A stretch of 64,000 bases of DNA, from assembly GCA_035610365.1 (NCBI GenBank), contig CM069435.1:4862001-4926000 (forward strand). The letters are read 5' to 3'. The notes under the pieces are model-generated. The model was not told the origin of the DNA, did no database searches, and was given only the letters and a program-made list of their open reading frames with translations. Shown here piece after piece: positions 11,760 through 21,983 of the stretch. How positions within the stretch are numbered: the first letter of the stretch is position 1; each line of letters begins with the position of its first letter. This stretch comes from Aquatica leii (taxonomy: Eukaryota > Arthropoda > Insecta > Coleoptera > Lampyridae). Made by a program: the position numbers and the translations under genes.

Positions 11760-12541
11760 AATGTAATTGATGGGGAGTTAAGAAACAGGATCCGCTGGTG
11801 TCAGAATCTCATAAGGCTACAATTAAAGCATATAAGGTGACATCAAATCTCTACAGAAAAACAAATAGTTACGTAAATGATGACGAGTGCAGTAACAGAT
11901 GTTGTATATCAGAAGATTATGGACAAAAAACGGTTTATGAAGCATGGGATGCACTTAAGCAAAGTTTCGAATCGTCGTCCAAGGATCAACTGTTCAAGAT
12001 TTGTACGGATTTCTTTGTTTTCAGTTAGACGTCAAAAGAAGATGTTTCTATGCCGCCTTAAAGCTAAAAATGACTTAATGCTAGTTCTTCATATTTTGCC
12101 AAAACATTTTGAGACATTCAAACCAAGTTGGATGTTCTTGTCAAAAGATGAGCAAAAGAAGTTCGATAAATTACAGAAAAAATCATATTTGAAAAAAATT
12201 TCACTAAGAGTTCAAGCATAGAAAAAGTAAGCAAAAAACATTCGTAGCAAAACCAGTTATAAAAGCTCGTAGTAAAGAATATAAGAAGAAGTATGAAGTG
12301 TAATTGTTGCAATAAATGCCATTGGGTCAGAAATTGTAAAAAGCGAATTTCTGACGGAAGACCAGCTAAACATGCGCTGCAGAAAACAGATCAGAATAAA
12401 ATTGTTTTGATAAATGTGGCAAATAATTCGTGGATCAACAACGGCTCAATGAAGCATATGACAACACCGAAATTCTTTGTCAACTTTGAAGCATTTGTTG
12501 AACCTCATATTGTCAAAGCTGCTGGACACTGGCACGCATAA
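11760..12541 (+). pseudogene. Copia-type gag and protease fragment
   Basis: The gag part reads ATIKAYKVTSNLYRKTNSY and, in shifted frames, SAVTDVVYQKIMDKKR, AWDALKQSFESSSKDQLFKI and a UBN2-like helical region. From 12293 a CCHC-type knuckle is seen (CNCCNKCHWVRNC), followed by WINNGSMKHMT (about 12432-12464), where a protease DSGAS box is expected; the aspartate is replaced by asparagine. The fragment is collinear with, and clearly related to, the 5' end of the minus-strand Copia element at 57.0-59.4 kb. RT and integrase are absent here. At least two frameshifts. Confidence 0.75.
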
Positions 12542-14337
12542 GCAAAGTGGTACTCTGTTCTGTTTAAAGCAAAAATTATACCTCAATTATTAACTCACAG
12601 GAAAGTAATTATTATAAAGTAATAAATAATTACTCTGGTTTTCGTTTTTAAATAATGGGAACACGTCTTTTCTTTTGGCGTTGTAGATGTTAACGCCAAT
12701 AATAGTAACTGCTAATTAATTGCAAGTACTATTTTGTTAATAATAATTTAATTTATTGTAGAATATTTAATTATGTTCTATACGAAATATGTCTGAAATA
12801 TGCACTTGCATATGCATTAAGCATCCAAACGCAGATACTTTGATAGAGTAAAAATTAAGATACACTAAAGCGATCTTATGTGTCTTTTAAATGCGTGGTT
12901 GTTAGACTAAATAAATAATTTTGTTTACTACTTAATTAAATAAATCAAAAGTATTTGTGAATAATATAGAGAGAAAGAAGTTAATATGTAATTGCTATGT
13001 AAATTTTAACAAAAAAGCTTATGCTAACAATAAGCTAAAAAGCGATTAAAGCTCCGTAGTACAGTTAGATACGTAAATTGTACCGAGTAGGTGTAACGAG
13101 ATTAAAAAAACATTATGGTAGGAGTTATTTTCCTAATGACTATACAAAATAAATTTCGTTACAAATTGTATTTCTGTAGTTCAAAGGTAATCTATACTTT
13201 ATTAAATTACTATATAAAATACTAGGTAATAAATCACGCAGAATAAAAACTAATTTCAAATTTATATAGTTCATATCCTTAAGAATTTCTCACATTTCCT
13301 GATCGAAATTACAAATGAAGTGTAATAAAACGCCAATGTTACAAAAGGCATTTTTCATTAGTGCGGAATAATTTTTTCATTTTTTTTCAAGTAAATTGAA
13401 GTCATTTGGTTGGAAGACATCTAAAAGTAATTTTATTTATTTTAGATTATTAGATATACTTTTGTAATAAGCAAGGAACCTTGGTAACATTATTTTTAAA
13501 ATACAATTGATTTTAGTATTATTAGTTAGAAATTGGATTTTTTACTTTAATGACAATTTAATAAAATGTAAACACTTATTTATATACAGGGTCGTTTACG
13601 GAATTCGTTTTCTATGTTTTTTTTATTCTACGTCGTGTAAATATTTATAAAAGTTGTGCACGTATAACTTTTTGGTTTTGTTAAAATTGTTTTCTAAAAT
13701 TTGTACTTTTCTTTCTATTTAACTCGTGAATATTCAAAATTAAAAATTTTGTTTTATGTTAACCGCGGCCATATCACTGCATTATACCATTACAAAATTT
13801 GATTTTTTTCTTGTTATTATATCATTTTGGCAATCCAAATTTCACGCGTCACAAATAAATTAGAGATTTTTACACCGCTAAAAAATCAGTAAAATTTGTT
13901 GGGTAAGTTTTGTTGTAGTATAGGTAAATACTGTATTAAACTTACAACTCGTACTAAATTTCACATACATTTATTTTGAAAATAGCACTATCATTTTGAA
14001 CATACTCTCCTTGAACTCTCATTTTTTTTATTTTGTAAAAGCTTTTTTTAATACCATTTCAAAGTAGCGGTGATACAAATACTCAACGCAAGTTTCTTAC
14101 GATTAGTTGGTTGCCTAATATTTTAAATTAATGCTGAGTTGCTACTAGTATGTTTGGTAGCAGTGTTACCAGGGGCAAAGTACTCTAGCAATCTTTAAAA
14201 ATGTATAAGAATAACTGAAAAATTATATATAAAATAATTTAATTTTGATTACATAGAAAATTATTAACACATAATTATGGTGTCATTACAAACAAAATAA
14301 AATTAAATAATTTTTTTTCACTGACAAAACTTATTCA
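12542..14337. other. AT-rich non-coding stretch
   Basis: No coding similarity or RNA gene was seen. A lone TATACAGGGT at about 13586, the usual outer bases of some mariner-type TIRs, has no visible partner. Confidence 0.45.
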
Positions 14338-14340
14338 TTA

Positions 14341-14520
14341 AGCCTATTTTAGACGATACATGTTTCTTGTACAAGAAGATTGTATACAATTTTATAGTAT
14401 CATGTAAATTACTATTTTTAAATCTAGTACAAGAAAATATTGAAAAATAGAAGCTGCATTAATTTCTACAATTTGTATTTTTTTTGCTGTACAAGAAAAT
14501 TGTGTCATCTAAAATAGGCT
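14341..14520. mobile_element. Tourist-like MITE with TTA target duplication
   Basis: The 180-bp sequence starts AGCCTATTTTAGACGATACA and ends with the near-exact reverse complement (ATCTAAAATAGGCT). The terminal inverted repeats are about 37 bp with a few mismatches and both include a CTTGTACA segment. It is bounded by TTA at 14338-14340 and 14521-14523. TTA duplication and size fit a PIF/Harbinger-derived non-autonomous element. It has no coding capacity. Confidence 0.85.
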
Positions 14521-14871
14521 TTAAATTATAGTTTTAAATGCAAATAAGCGTAAAAATAACAATAACTTCAGTAACAACGATAAAAAAATACTTGTAAAAA
14601 TTCAAAATATTAAAAATACCACATTTAAGATAATAGAAAAGAGAAGGGCCTACAACTCTAATTTATAAAACTACATAATGTTTGTTTTACAAAATAGATA
14701 AAAAGTTTTAACCATTTTTCGTTTTTTAAAAACTGTACAATTTTCATTTTAGCATACGTGCTTTTTATGCTAATCAATTATTATTATTAACAAATTATTT
14801 TTTTTTAAACAATTCAAATTGAAAATCGCATGAAGTCGCTAAAATCAATTAAAAAATTTATAGATTTAGAG

Positions 14872-16110
14872 CAGAGGTTCCCAAATTTTTTTGTGTCGTA
14901 GACCCCTTGCCATGTTTTTCGGTTTTGGGTAGACCCCCTACTTACCTAATATTGATTTTTTGTACATTTCTAACTGTAGTAAAGTTTAGTGTTAAAAACT
15001 TAAAGTAAAAATACATGTTAAGTTTTATACATTTATTAATTGAATTTAAATTAAAACTACGCAAAATAAAATTTTGTATCTGTTATATAAAATATACGTA
15101 ACATAAAATGAACTAAGCAATAAGTAAATGTTTTTAGTGAGAAGGATGAACCTGATGCTTTAATAATAAATTATCAGCATTTGGCGTCAATTTTGTAAGG
15201 TTTAATCTTAAATCTACTCGGGTAATGATGTCCAGTCTGTTTCTTTTTTTCGTTAGGAGATTGGTAACAGCGCTGAATCCCCTATCCACTAGGTAAGACG
15301 ATGGAAAGGAAATTAAAAATTTTTTCGCTATATTCCATAATACGGGCTAAGTAACGGGTATGTTGTTTTGCAGCCAGAATTGCTGATATCCGTTTTTAAA
15401 CTGAACCTTAAGTTCTTCGTTTGTACTTACTTCAGTTAGTTCCTCTTGTATTATGACATTCGTTTCTTCTATGTCACCATACGGGTTAATTATACACGGT
15501 GGTATTGCCATAGTCAAAACGTCCTCAAACCTAGTTTCAAAATCTGAATAGAGGGCATTTAAATATTGAACGTAGGTTGAAACGTCGTCTTCCTGGCAGT
15601 TTTCCTGTGAAAAATTGGGGAACTGGGAAAATTCGCCCCGTCCAATATTTTGCTTCATTAGTTTAACTCTGGCAAGAAACGCTGATAAGATGGACTTTGT
15701 TTTAATCAAATTTAGACTGTCGCCTTGTAACTGCAAATTAACCATATTAAAATTTGTAAACAAATCTGTTAAATAGGCGATGTCTGTTTTCCACTTCATT
15801 AAATTGTCTTTTAAAATTTTATCTTTAGCATCCAGAAATTCTAAAATAGTTTCAAAAAGTGCAATAAATCTTGTCAAACATAAGCCTTTTGACAGCCAGC
15901 GTACTTCAGTGTGAAGGAGTAATTGATGAAAGTGTTCGTCATTTTCTTCACACTATTGCGGAAATAACCGCGTATTCAACGCGTTGCTTCGGATTCGGTT
16001 TATTGAATCAACGACTAATTAAAGAGATTCATGCAGTCTAACACTCAAATTTTTAGCAACTAAATGTTGTCAATGGATGACGCAATGTATTACTAACACA
16101 CTGACATATT
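14872..16110 (-). mobile_element. hAT element relic with one visible TIR
   Basis: The left boundary CAGAGGTTCCCAAATTTTTT (14872-14891), followed by a GTCGTAGACCCC stretch, has the look of a hAT terminal repeat. The transposase remnant on the minus strand ends 250 bp inside it. The opposite end was not found; the neighbouring Tc1-like and Harbinger sequence begins by 16385. Confidence 0.65.
15139..16110 (-). pseudogene. hAT transposase (ZBED/SCAND3-like) pseudogene
   Basis: Reading leftward, the frame gives HCVIH-QHLVAKNLSVRLHESL (with stops), then NDEHFHQLLLHTEVRWLSKG, LTRFIALFETILEFL, a helical insertion region, YQQFWLQNNIPVT, an in-frame stop at about 15347, then LVDRGFSAVTNLLTKKRNRL and the terminal region ending in a stop at about 15139. 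HTEVRWLSKG and the C-terminal SAV-NLLTKKRNRL block are typical of hAT transposases of the ZBED/SCAND3-like (GTF2IRD2-like) group. The protein would cut and paste the element. The N-terminal zinc finger and first catalytic residue are missing, and several stops make it inactive. Confidence 0.8.
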
Positions 16111-16384
16111 TTGTTTTAAATAGCTTATAAATGCACGATAACGTCTGTACAGATATTTTCATTACACATCGTGTCACAACATGTGGATGTTTTAAGAAAA
16201 CAGTTTTAAGTTACGTAGGCATCAGGTTATAAAGCGAACGACGTCAAAGCAAAAATGACGGCCTGTCGTCTACTCAGTCGGAAGGGACCAATGATGCTCG
16301 ATAGATGGCGTCGAGAAATGGAAAAGTAATTTTAATTCAACCAATATACAGGGTAGTACATTTTTAAATTTATGCACGTAACAA

Positions 16385-16888
16385 TTAAGTTGGTAATGTG
16401 GCGGTGCTTCATCTTGCTGGAACCATATCGTATTTGCTGGAACTTGAGAGTTTCCTGGAACAGGATATAAATTTGCCAAAGTAGGCACGACATTATTTTG
16501 AAGTAGAGCTAAATAATTATCGCCATTTAAATAGCCTTCAATGCAAAAGGGACCAATATATATGATTTTCAACAATTCCTGCCCAAACGTTAACATACAC
16601 AATATCCCCAATATTGTGTATGTTCTTCTTTCATCCAGTGTGGATTTTCCATTGACCAGTAGCGGCAATTTTGTCGATTAGCATGACCGTTAAGCGTAAA
16701 AGTGTACTCATCAGAAAACACAAGATGTTCTAATTGAATAATATTGTTATCCAACATTTCAATCATTCGTTCACAAGAATAATTTTTCTATCAAAATCGT
16801 CTTCCATGGGCTTCTGAGTTCTTATCATTTTATAGGGATTCATTTTGTTTTCTTTTAGTATATTTAGAACCCATGTATGGTTAAGACT
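16385..16888 (-). pseudogene. Tc1/mariner-superfamily transposase fragment
   Basis: Leftward translation gives LNILKENKMNPYKM, ILVNE then MIEMLDNNIIQLEHLVFSDE (first catalytic D in FSDE; it spans a frame change), NCRYWSMENPHWM, GPFCIEGYLNGDNYLALLQN and TIWFQQDEAPPHYQLN (second D in QQDEAPPHY). Sequence beyond QLN loses similarity, so the third acidic residue is missing. This is the DDE_3 core of an IS630/Tc1/mariner-type transposase. The upstream DNA-binding region is also missing: recognisable coding sequence stops within a few bases of the proposed Harbinger TIR at 16893, so that insertion may have split it. Confidence 0.75.
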
Positions 16889-17156
16889 CAGGACTGAATT
16901 CAGAAACGTTCCTTATTTCCTACTCACACTTATACTTTACTAATCTTATCCTAACCTTTAAAAACGGTATTTACAAATAAATCGAAAGCGATGAGTGATT
17001 AAAATGTTCCTAGCTAGTGAGTAAGAAATGAATATGATTTTAGTCAGGTTTGGACTACTTAAACTTAAAATAATTTGACACATTTGGTTATGTCACTTGC
17101 ATTTTTGGTTTGGTTTTTTAAGCGCATTTTTGATTAAACTGTGTATTTATATCTAT

Positions 17157-17290
17157 TTTTAGTAGTTTGGTGACAAAACAGTTGTAACAGGTAGTCAAAA
17201 CTTTATTTCCCTTTTTTTATTTGTTATCGTTAGTAATTTGGTGGCAAATTAGTTGTAGAGGGTAGTTATAATTTTATTTTGCTTTTTTAC
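17157..17290. repeat. Two diverged ~60-70-bp tandem repeats
   Basis: TTAGTAGTTTGGTGACAAAA (from about 17158) and TTAGTAATTTGGTGGCAAAT (from about 17232) begin two units that share the pattern ...AGTTGTA...GGTAGT...TTTATTT... They lie upstream of the Harbinger 1 transposase start and may be subterminal repeats of that element. Confidence 0.55.
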
Positions 17291-17514
17291 TATTATTTAT
17301 TAGTAGACTGTAAGTAGTGTATAGTGTAGTGTGTTCGCTTCCTTTTCTCGAGTACGTAATTAAACACTTGCGCTGTTATTATAACGGAATTATTCGTTTA
17401 CTGGGATAAAATTATGGATCACGAATTTTAAGAATTTCTTCGTTACGTTGAAGAAGATCCATATTTAATGGTACCTAGGTAAGTAATAATAAAAAAACTA
17501 TATAGCTTTTATAC

Positions 17515-17528
17515 CTAATATATCTTGT
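17515..17528. repeat. Left copy of 14-bp target-site duplication
   Basis: CTAATATATCTTGT is repeated exactly at 20964-20977. The two copies bracket the inverted-repeat insertion, and both lie in the first intron of the Harbinger 1 transposase. Removing one copy and the insert leaves an intron of about 56 bp. Confidence 0.85.
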
Positions 17529-17744
17529 AGTTAGTTCTAGATTTTTATCTTCTTTAGGAGGGGCAATAAAAACCACTCTAAACTGTTTTTATGGCTACGT
17601 TTCGTGCCTCTAGTGTGCACTTCTTCAGGCCACTGAAAATTTATTTACGGTAAGTGAACAACATTACACAACGTATATAACAACTAACTAAATTTGTTAA
17701 CAGGTACAGCATACAACAAAAAACTTACAAGAAAAGGTTACGAG
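17529..17744 (-). repeat. Left arm of the inverted repeat
   Basis: It is the reverse complement of 20714-20933, with two mismatches seen over 17561-17744 and weaker matching at the outer end. The minus strand carries the hammerhead-like core at 17599-17629 (CTGAAGA, 4-bp GTGC/GCAC stem, GAAACG). On the plus strand GTAAGT (about 17656) and TAACTAAC...AACAG (about 17685-17703) look like an intron; the outward strand also has splice-like signals, so splicing is only a possibility. Confidence 0.85.
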
Positions 17745-18300
17745 TGGTGCGCTGTTGAAATCGGAATTTCTTCCGGTAGATTACGACGATCGCTTAATGG
17801 AGACAATTCGGAAGCGTACTATGGGAGCTAACGAATCTATTGGGATGTACGTTACCACCATGCGGTACCTCTTCTTACAAATGTTAGAACCAGTTTCTTA
17901 TCACACACAACTCAAGATTGTGCGTTGTAATCTGACTCCGTTTTATCAGGCAGGGCTTGCGTTAATGTCGATTTCTACTTTCGAAGAATTAGTGAAGTAT
18001 GGAAGACAGCTCGCTCAATCTAAGGCTTCCATAGACGAGTATAAACCAACTACGCCTTCTCAAGTTATATCTTTTGAGACAATTTCGGTTAACGCATGTG
18101 AGCACTATGATAGTCAGCCGTTGTCTACTCCGGTTACCTGTTCTCTTGATACTTCTTCACTTTCTCCTTCGATATCTATTTCTAAATCTAATAATCGTGT
18201 TCGTTGTACTGCTATACCTTCACGTTTGGTAGCTTCTCTTTCTGGTCTGTCTTCGATTTTGGGCATTACGTGTAAGGTATCAGAAGATGAAATGCGAACA
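17745..18300 (+). pseudogene. LTR-retrotransposon gag fragment (plus)
   Basis: The frame starts directly after the left arm within the gag core: LLKSEFLPVDYDDRLMETI, RTMGANESIGMYVTTMRYLF, LKIVRCNLTPFYQ, then a serine-rich region. It aligns to codons ~85-170 of the minus-strand gag at 19187-18114 with roughly 60-65% identity. The first ~85 residues of gag are missing. The open frame runs to 18483, but after about 18300 it overlaps the antisense of the other gag copy, so the homologous part probably ends there. Nucleocapsid knuckles are not recognisable. Capsid-forming function is inferred from family resemblance only. Confidence 0.7.
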
Positions 18301-19187
18301 CGTTTACATAAAAGATTTTTCAGAACACACCAACGAGAGGAACGACGAGGAGAAGCAGTAACTTTAGATATCATACCTAAATACCAAGAATCAGGAGTAG
18401 GCCTAATAATCCTAGAAACTGAAAAGAAATTAGGAGGAAGAGAAAGAAGAGAACGAACAGTACGTAAAGGCTTATCACCTTGAGAACGACAACGAACACA
18501 AGTATTGGGAGGAGAAGTAGTAAGAGAGCAAGTAGCAGAAATAGCAGAAGAGATGGAAGTAGAAATCTTATTAGCAAAGACTACAGATGGCTCTTGAACT
18601 TTGTCACCAATCTCTGTTGTAGAGCAGTAGAAAGAATCGCGAGAATTGATGTTAGACTCCAAACGCTTGCCTAAAGATATTAATTGAGCAATAGACGTAA
18701 TCTCAATCAACGCTAAAGGAAGTTGATAGAACGGCGTTAGATTTCGACGAATAACCTTGAGCTGCATTTGCTCTGAGACCGGTTCTGCTAACTGAAGGAA
18801 GAGATATCGCATTGAGGTAACGTAAGTACCAATGGTTTCGTTCGTTCCCATGGTACGATTGCGAATAGTATCCATCAACCGCTCATCATAATCCAAAGGT
18901 AAAAACTCCGACTTTAACAAAGCAGCAACATCATTCCACGAACGTAACGAACTTCGATTCGTCCTAAAAACAAGCAGGGCTTTGCCAGATAAAACTTCAA
19001 AAGCTGAAAGAAAAAGTTCATGCTGTGAAACACCACGAGACAAACACAACTCGTCGATACGAATAAGAAATTCTATAAGTAAAGAAGGATCTTCACCCGA
19101 AAAAGTAACATTCCAATTTCCTAAGTTCGTTTCGGAATCAGAGTCCGAAGAAGTAAGAAGTGGTGGTTCTTCCTCTGAAGAATACAT
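18114..19187 (-). CDS. LTR-retrotransposon gag-like ORF (minus)
   Basis: This 357-codon open frame starts at ATG 19187 (MYSSEEEPPLLTSSDSDSET, acidic). The capsid-like core contains WNVTFSGEDPSLLIEFLIRI, FEVLSGKALLVFRTNRSSLR, SWNDVAALLKSEFLPLDYDE and LTPFYQLPLALIEI, the pattern of Ty3/gypsy-type gag. A CVRC motif near residue 225 may be a remnant of a zinc knuckle. The last ~60 residues lie beyond the junction with the plus-strand gag fragment, so the natural C-terminus is probably earlier. There is no protease, RT or integrase next to it. It is open over its whole length, unlike most genes in this window, which suggests that the insertion is young or that the ORF was kept. Confidence 0.7.
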   Translation of the reverse strand: MYSSEEEPPLLTSSDSDSETNLGNWNVTFSGEDPSLLIEFLIRIDELCLSRGVSQHELFLSAFEVLSGKALLVFRTNRSSLRSWNDVAALLKSEFLPLDYDERLMDTIRNRTMGTNETIGTYVTSMRYLFLQLAEPVSEQMQLKVIRRNLTPFYQLPLALIEITSIAQLISLGKRLESNINSRDSFYCSTTEIGDKVQEPSVVFANKISTSISSAISATCSLTTSPPNTCVRCRSQGDKPLRTVRSLLSLPPNFFSVSRIIRPTPDSWYLGMISKVTASPRRSSRWCVLKNLLCKRVRISSSDTLHVMPKIEDRPEREATKREGIAVQRTRLLDLEIDIEGESEEVSREQVTGVDNG

Positions 19188-20713
19188 AGCTAAAACAATA
19201 ACAAGTAAACAAGAAACTAACCAAAGCAGTCAATTACGACGGAAATCTGCCACCGCGTGTCTGACAAGAACTCAAAATAACAGTAAGCCGTATCACTACC
19301 AAGTAAGTAATCCAATATAAAAAAAATTAATCGACGTAGTAGAGTCAATCCAAAAATCAAAGCCAAGGTCCGATTAAAAGAAACGTAAGCAAAGTGCTAA
19401 TCTACAGTCCAACTGCAGCACTAAAAGAAAAAAATAAAAGTTAGTGAAGTAACTCAGACGTCAAGTCTAGCAGCAATAACTAAATAAGCAAAGCAAAGTA
19501 ACTCGAACCCACGTAAGACTAAGAAAAGATAAAAGGAATCAATAAAGCTAGAAGAACGTATGATCGCACACACGAAATCGGGAGAAAATCAACAATATAA
19601 ACTACCTATGAATGATAGTAATCCTACACTATTTAGAGAAAAAAAATCAAAACCACTAAAGAATGAGAAATTCAATATAAGAAAAATCGAGCAATCGAGA
19701 AATCGAGCCCCTAAAGTTGGGTAGCCAAATTTGTTACAAGCTTTTGGTATTTTACGAACCTGCACGGCCAACTCACAATAGTCGGGGAGAGGGGAGGTTC
19801 ACAGAGAATACAGAAAATATGCTTAAGGGCGCCAGAGCGGATCCAAAGTAACTTTTCTATCTTGCTCAGGACAGAACGGTTCACACTTGTAACACGATGT
19901 TAGGTTCGTAATTCTTATACTCGGCTGTTCGAGTAGCCAACGTTTGTTATTAGATAACGACGATCCGAAGAGAAAGGTATGTTGTCATAAAAGAACAAGT
20001 AACCACAATAACAACTTTAATTTAGCATCGTTGATGATTATCACAGGTATATCGAATTCTCCTTACAGAAATGCCAGTAGTAGCGGCAACACACAGTACA
20101 TAAGTAAATTACGTCGACATGAATAGCGAAGAATAGTTTATAGTAAATATCATTGGTATACAGCTTGCGGGATACACGAAATAATGATAATAATTACGGC
20201 ATTAATATTAAACTATCATAATAATTATTGGTAGTACACAGCATACGTAACACAAAATAAGCAAAAATTACTATCTAAATGGTAATCCAATAACGTTAGT
20301 AAATGCGGAATTAATATTCGCAACAGTTTCGTGAGTGACCTTTCTGACAACGAATAAGATACATAAAACACTTACCACTAAGACAGGAACTTCCACTCGT
20401 ACGAAGAAAGCGCTTTCTCCGGCAAGCAATCCTGTAAACAATTTGAGTCGCAAATCGTGTCAAACCAATGCCTCACGAAATCAAGATCTACAAAAATCGT
20501 TACTTAATGTTAAAGAAAGTACATATAATATAACACGGTTGTCGAATGCTGTTGTACACCTATGTCTGCGTGAATTAAAAATTGTTTTCTCAAATCATCC
20601 ACGTGTTGGGACACGATGGAAAATAGAAGTCTTCTTAATTAACTAATTTAATCCACGCAGGCGCCATGTGCTACCTCCTAAATATGGGTATTCTGGTCGT
20701 AATTTAAAATCAC
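19188..20713 (-). other. Leader/LTR-like region of the minus-strand gag
   Basis: This region lies 5' of the gag start. On the minus strand TTTGGCTACCCAACTTTAGG (about 19738-19719) could be a primer-binding site following an LTR. The ~950 bp between it and the right arm would then be LTR or upstream element sequence. A short minus-strand ORF (20453-20271) encodes a hydrophobic helix (VLVVSVLCILFVV), with no recognised family. No second LTR copy was found inside the insert. Confidence 0.35.
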
Positions 20714-20933
20714 CTCGTAACCTTTTCTTGTAAGTTTTTTGTTGTATGCTGTACCTGTTAACAAATTCAGTTAGTTGTTATATACGTTGTGTAATGTTGT
20801 TCACTTACCGTAAATAAATTTTCAGTGGCCTGAAGAAGTGCACACTAAAGGCACGAAACGTAGCCATAAAAACAGTTTAGAGTGGTTTTTATTGCCCCTC
20901 CTAAAAAAGATAAATCTAGAATTAACTACAACT
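20714..20933 (+). repeat. Right arm of the inverted repeat
   Basis: Inverted copy of 17529-17744. It contains the motif CCTGAAGAAGTGCACACTAA...GCACGAAACG at 20829-20860, reading outward toward the target duplication. Confidence 0.85.
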
Positions 20934-20963
20934 TGAATAACAGGAGGATAAACTACTTTACCA

Positions 20964-20977
20964 CTAATATATCTTGT
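20964..20977. repeat. Right copy of 14-bp target-site duplication
   Basis: Exact repeat of 17515-17528. It is followed five bases later by the TATAG acceptor and exon 2 of the Harbinger transposase. Confidence 0.85.
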
Positions 20978-21983
20978 TATAGAATGATTTTGAGGGACAA
21001 TCAAAACCCAGTAGAAAGGTATTCCAATACTGAGCTGCTATGGAATCCTTTTACTCATGGTATATCCTCAAGGTCAAAATCAAAATAACCGTGGAGTTCC
21101 ATTACCACCAGTTTTAAAGCTGTATTTAGCACTGCGATTTTTTGCAACTGGAAGTTATCAAGTATGTTAAAAGGTTTAGAAAAGCCTGTTATATTTTTGG
21201 ATTTGTTTAGAGGGTTTATGGTGATCTTGTGTCTGTAAGTCAATCATTAGCGTGTCGTGTAATACATGAAGTCAGTGAAAAATTATAGAGTCATTTAGGA
21301 CAACATATAAAATTTCCGAACCATAATGTTGAACATCAAAATTTAAAATCAATGTTTTTTGAAATTGCACAATTTTCTGGGGTTACTGGTTGTGTCGACG
21401 GAACCCATATTAAAATTAAAAGCCCAGGAGGACCAAATGCAGAAGTGTATCGTAACCGCAAAGGATGGATGTCACTAAATGTTCAAGTCGTTACTGGACC
21501 TGGTTATGAGATCTTAGATGTTGTAATTCGTTGGCCAGGTTCAGCTCACGACAGCAGAATTTTTAACAGTAGTTCTGTGTGCATGCGTTTGCAGCGCGGA
21601 GATTTACCAGGGATTTTGTTAGGTGATAGTGCTTATGCTCAGACCAGGGATGTATATACATAGATACAATTCTGCTCATATTAGGACAAGAAATGTTGTC
21701 AAGCGTACTTTTGGAATTTGGAAAGGCAGATTTCGATGCTTAACACATGGTCTACAATACAATGTATAAAAAATTGCAAGAATTATTGCAGCGTCGGCTG
21801 TTTTACACAATGTATCTGTAGACCAAAGAGAAGCATTTTTACAAGAACAGTTTATTCAAGAAAATCTGCTACCTAACCCCCCCTGTCTCTATCCAAGTGC
21901 CAGGAAGTGCCATTAGAGTTGCCTTTATTATGAGACATTTTATAAATTAAAACTATAAATGAATTGTAATAAGAATTTTTTAT

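Larger units (their letters stand above)
17529..20963. mobile_element. Inverted-repeat insertion with two gag fragments
   Basis: This 3,435-bp insert is bounded by a 14-bp direct duplication. Its ends are ~216-bp inverted arms (17529-17744 and 20714-20933), about 99% identical over the inner ~185 bp; the right end has ~30 extra bases before the duplication. Each arm carries an outward-facing motif CTGAAGA-AGTGC...GGCAC-GAAACG like that at the 3' ends of Penelope-like elements. Inside, a gag fragment on plus starts at the edge of the left arm, and a second gag gene on minus runs toward it, with ~1.5 kb of leader or LTR-like sequence before the right arm. The two gags are only ~60-65% identical in protein. 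I infer a chimeric retroelement insertion; no RT is present. It could instead be a rearranged LTR element. Confidence 0.7.
17414..21915 (+). pseudogene. Harbinger 1 transposase, split gene
   Basis: Exon 1 is 17414-17478: it starts MDHEF, has an in-frame TAA at 17429, then EFLRYVEEDPYLMVP, and ends AG before GTAAGT. Exon 2 starts at 20983 after TTATAG and continues in phase as MILRDNQNPVERYSN, a usual HARBI1 N-terminal context. After a frame break come LPPVLKLYLALRFFATGSYQ, a 49-bp GT-AG intron (21162-21210) and VYGDLVSVSQSLACRVIHEV. An in-frame TAG (21286) precedes the DDE_Tnp_4 core GCVDGTHIKIKSP (first D) and GSAHDSRIF with GDSAYA (second D). About 40 codons appear deleted before RNVVKRTFGIWKGRFRCL (glutamate region). 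Exon 1 and exon 2 are separated by the 3.4-kb insertion inside the first intron. Multiple lesions; inactive. Confidence 0.8.

Noticed and set aside
16346..16356. TATACAGGGTA, similar to a mariner-type terminus (also at 13586)
   Set aside because: No inverted partner or TSD at plausible distance; the motif is too short to call alone.
18377..18674. Short ORFs on both strands (18377-18577 minus, 18480-18674 plus)
   Set aside because: Out-of-frame shadows over the minus-strand gag.
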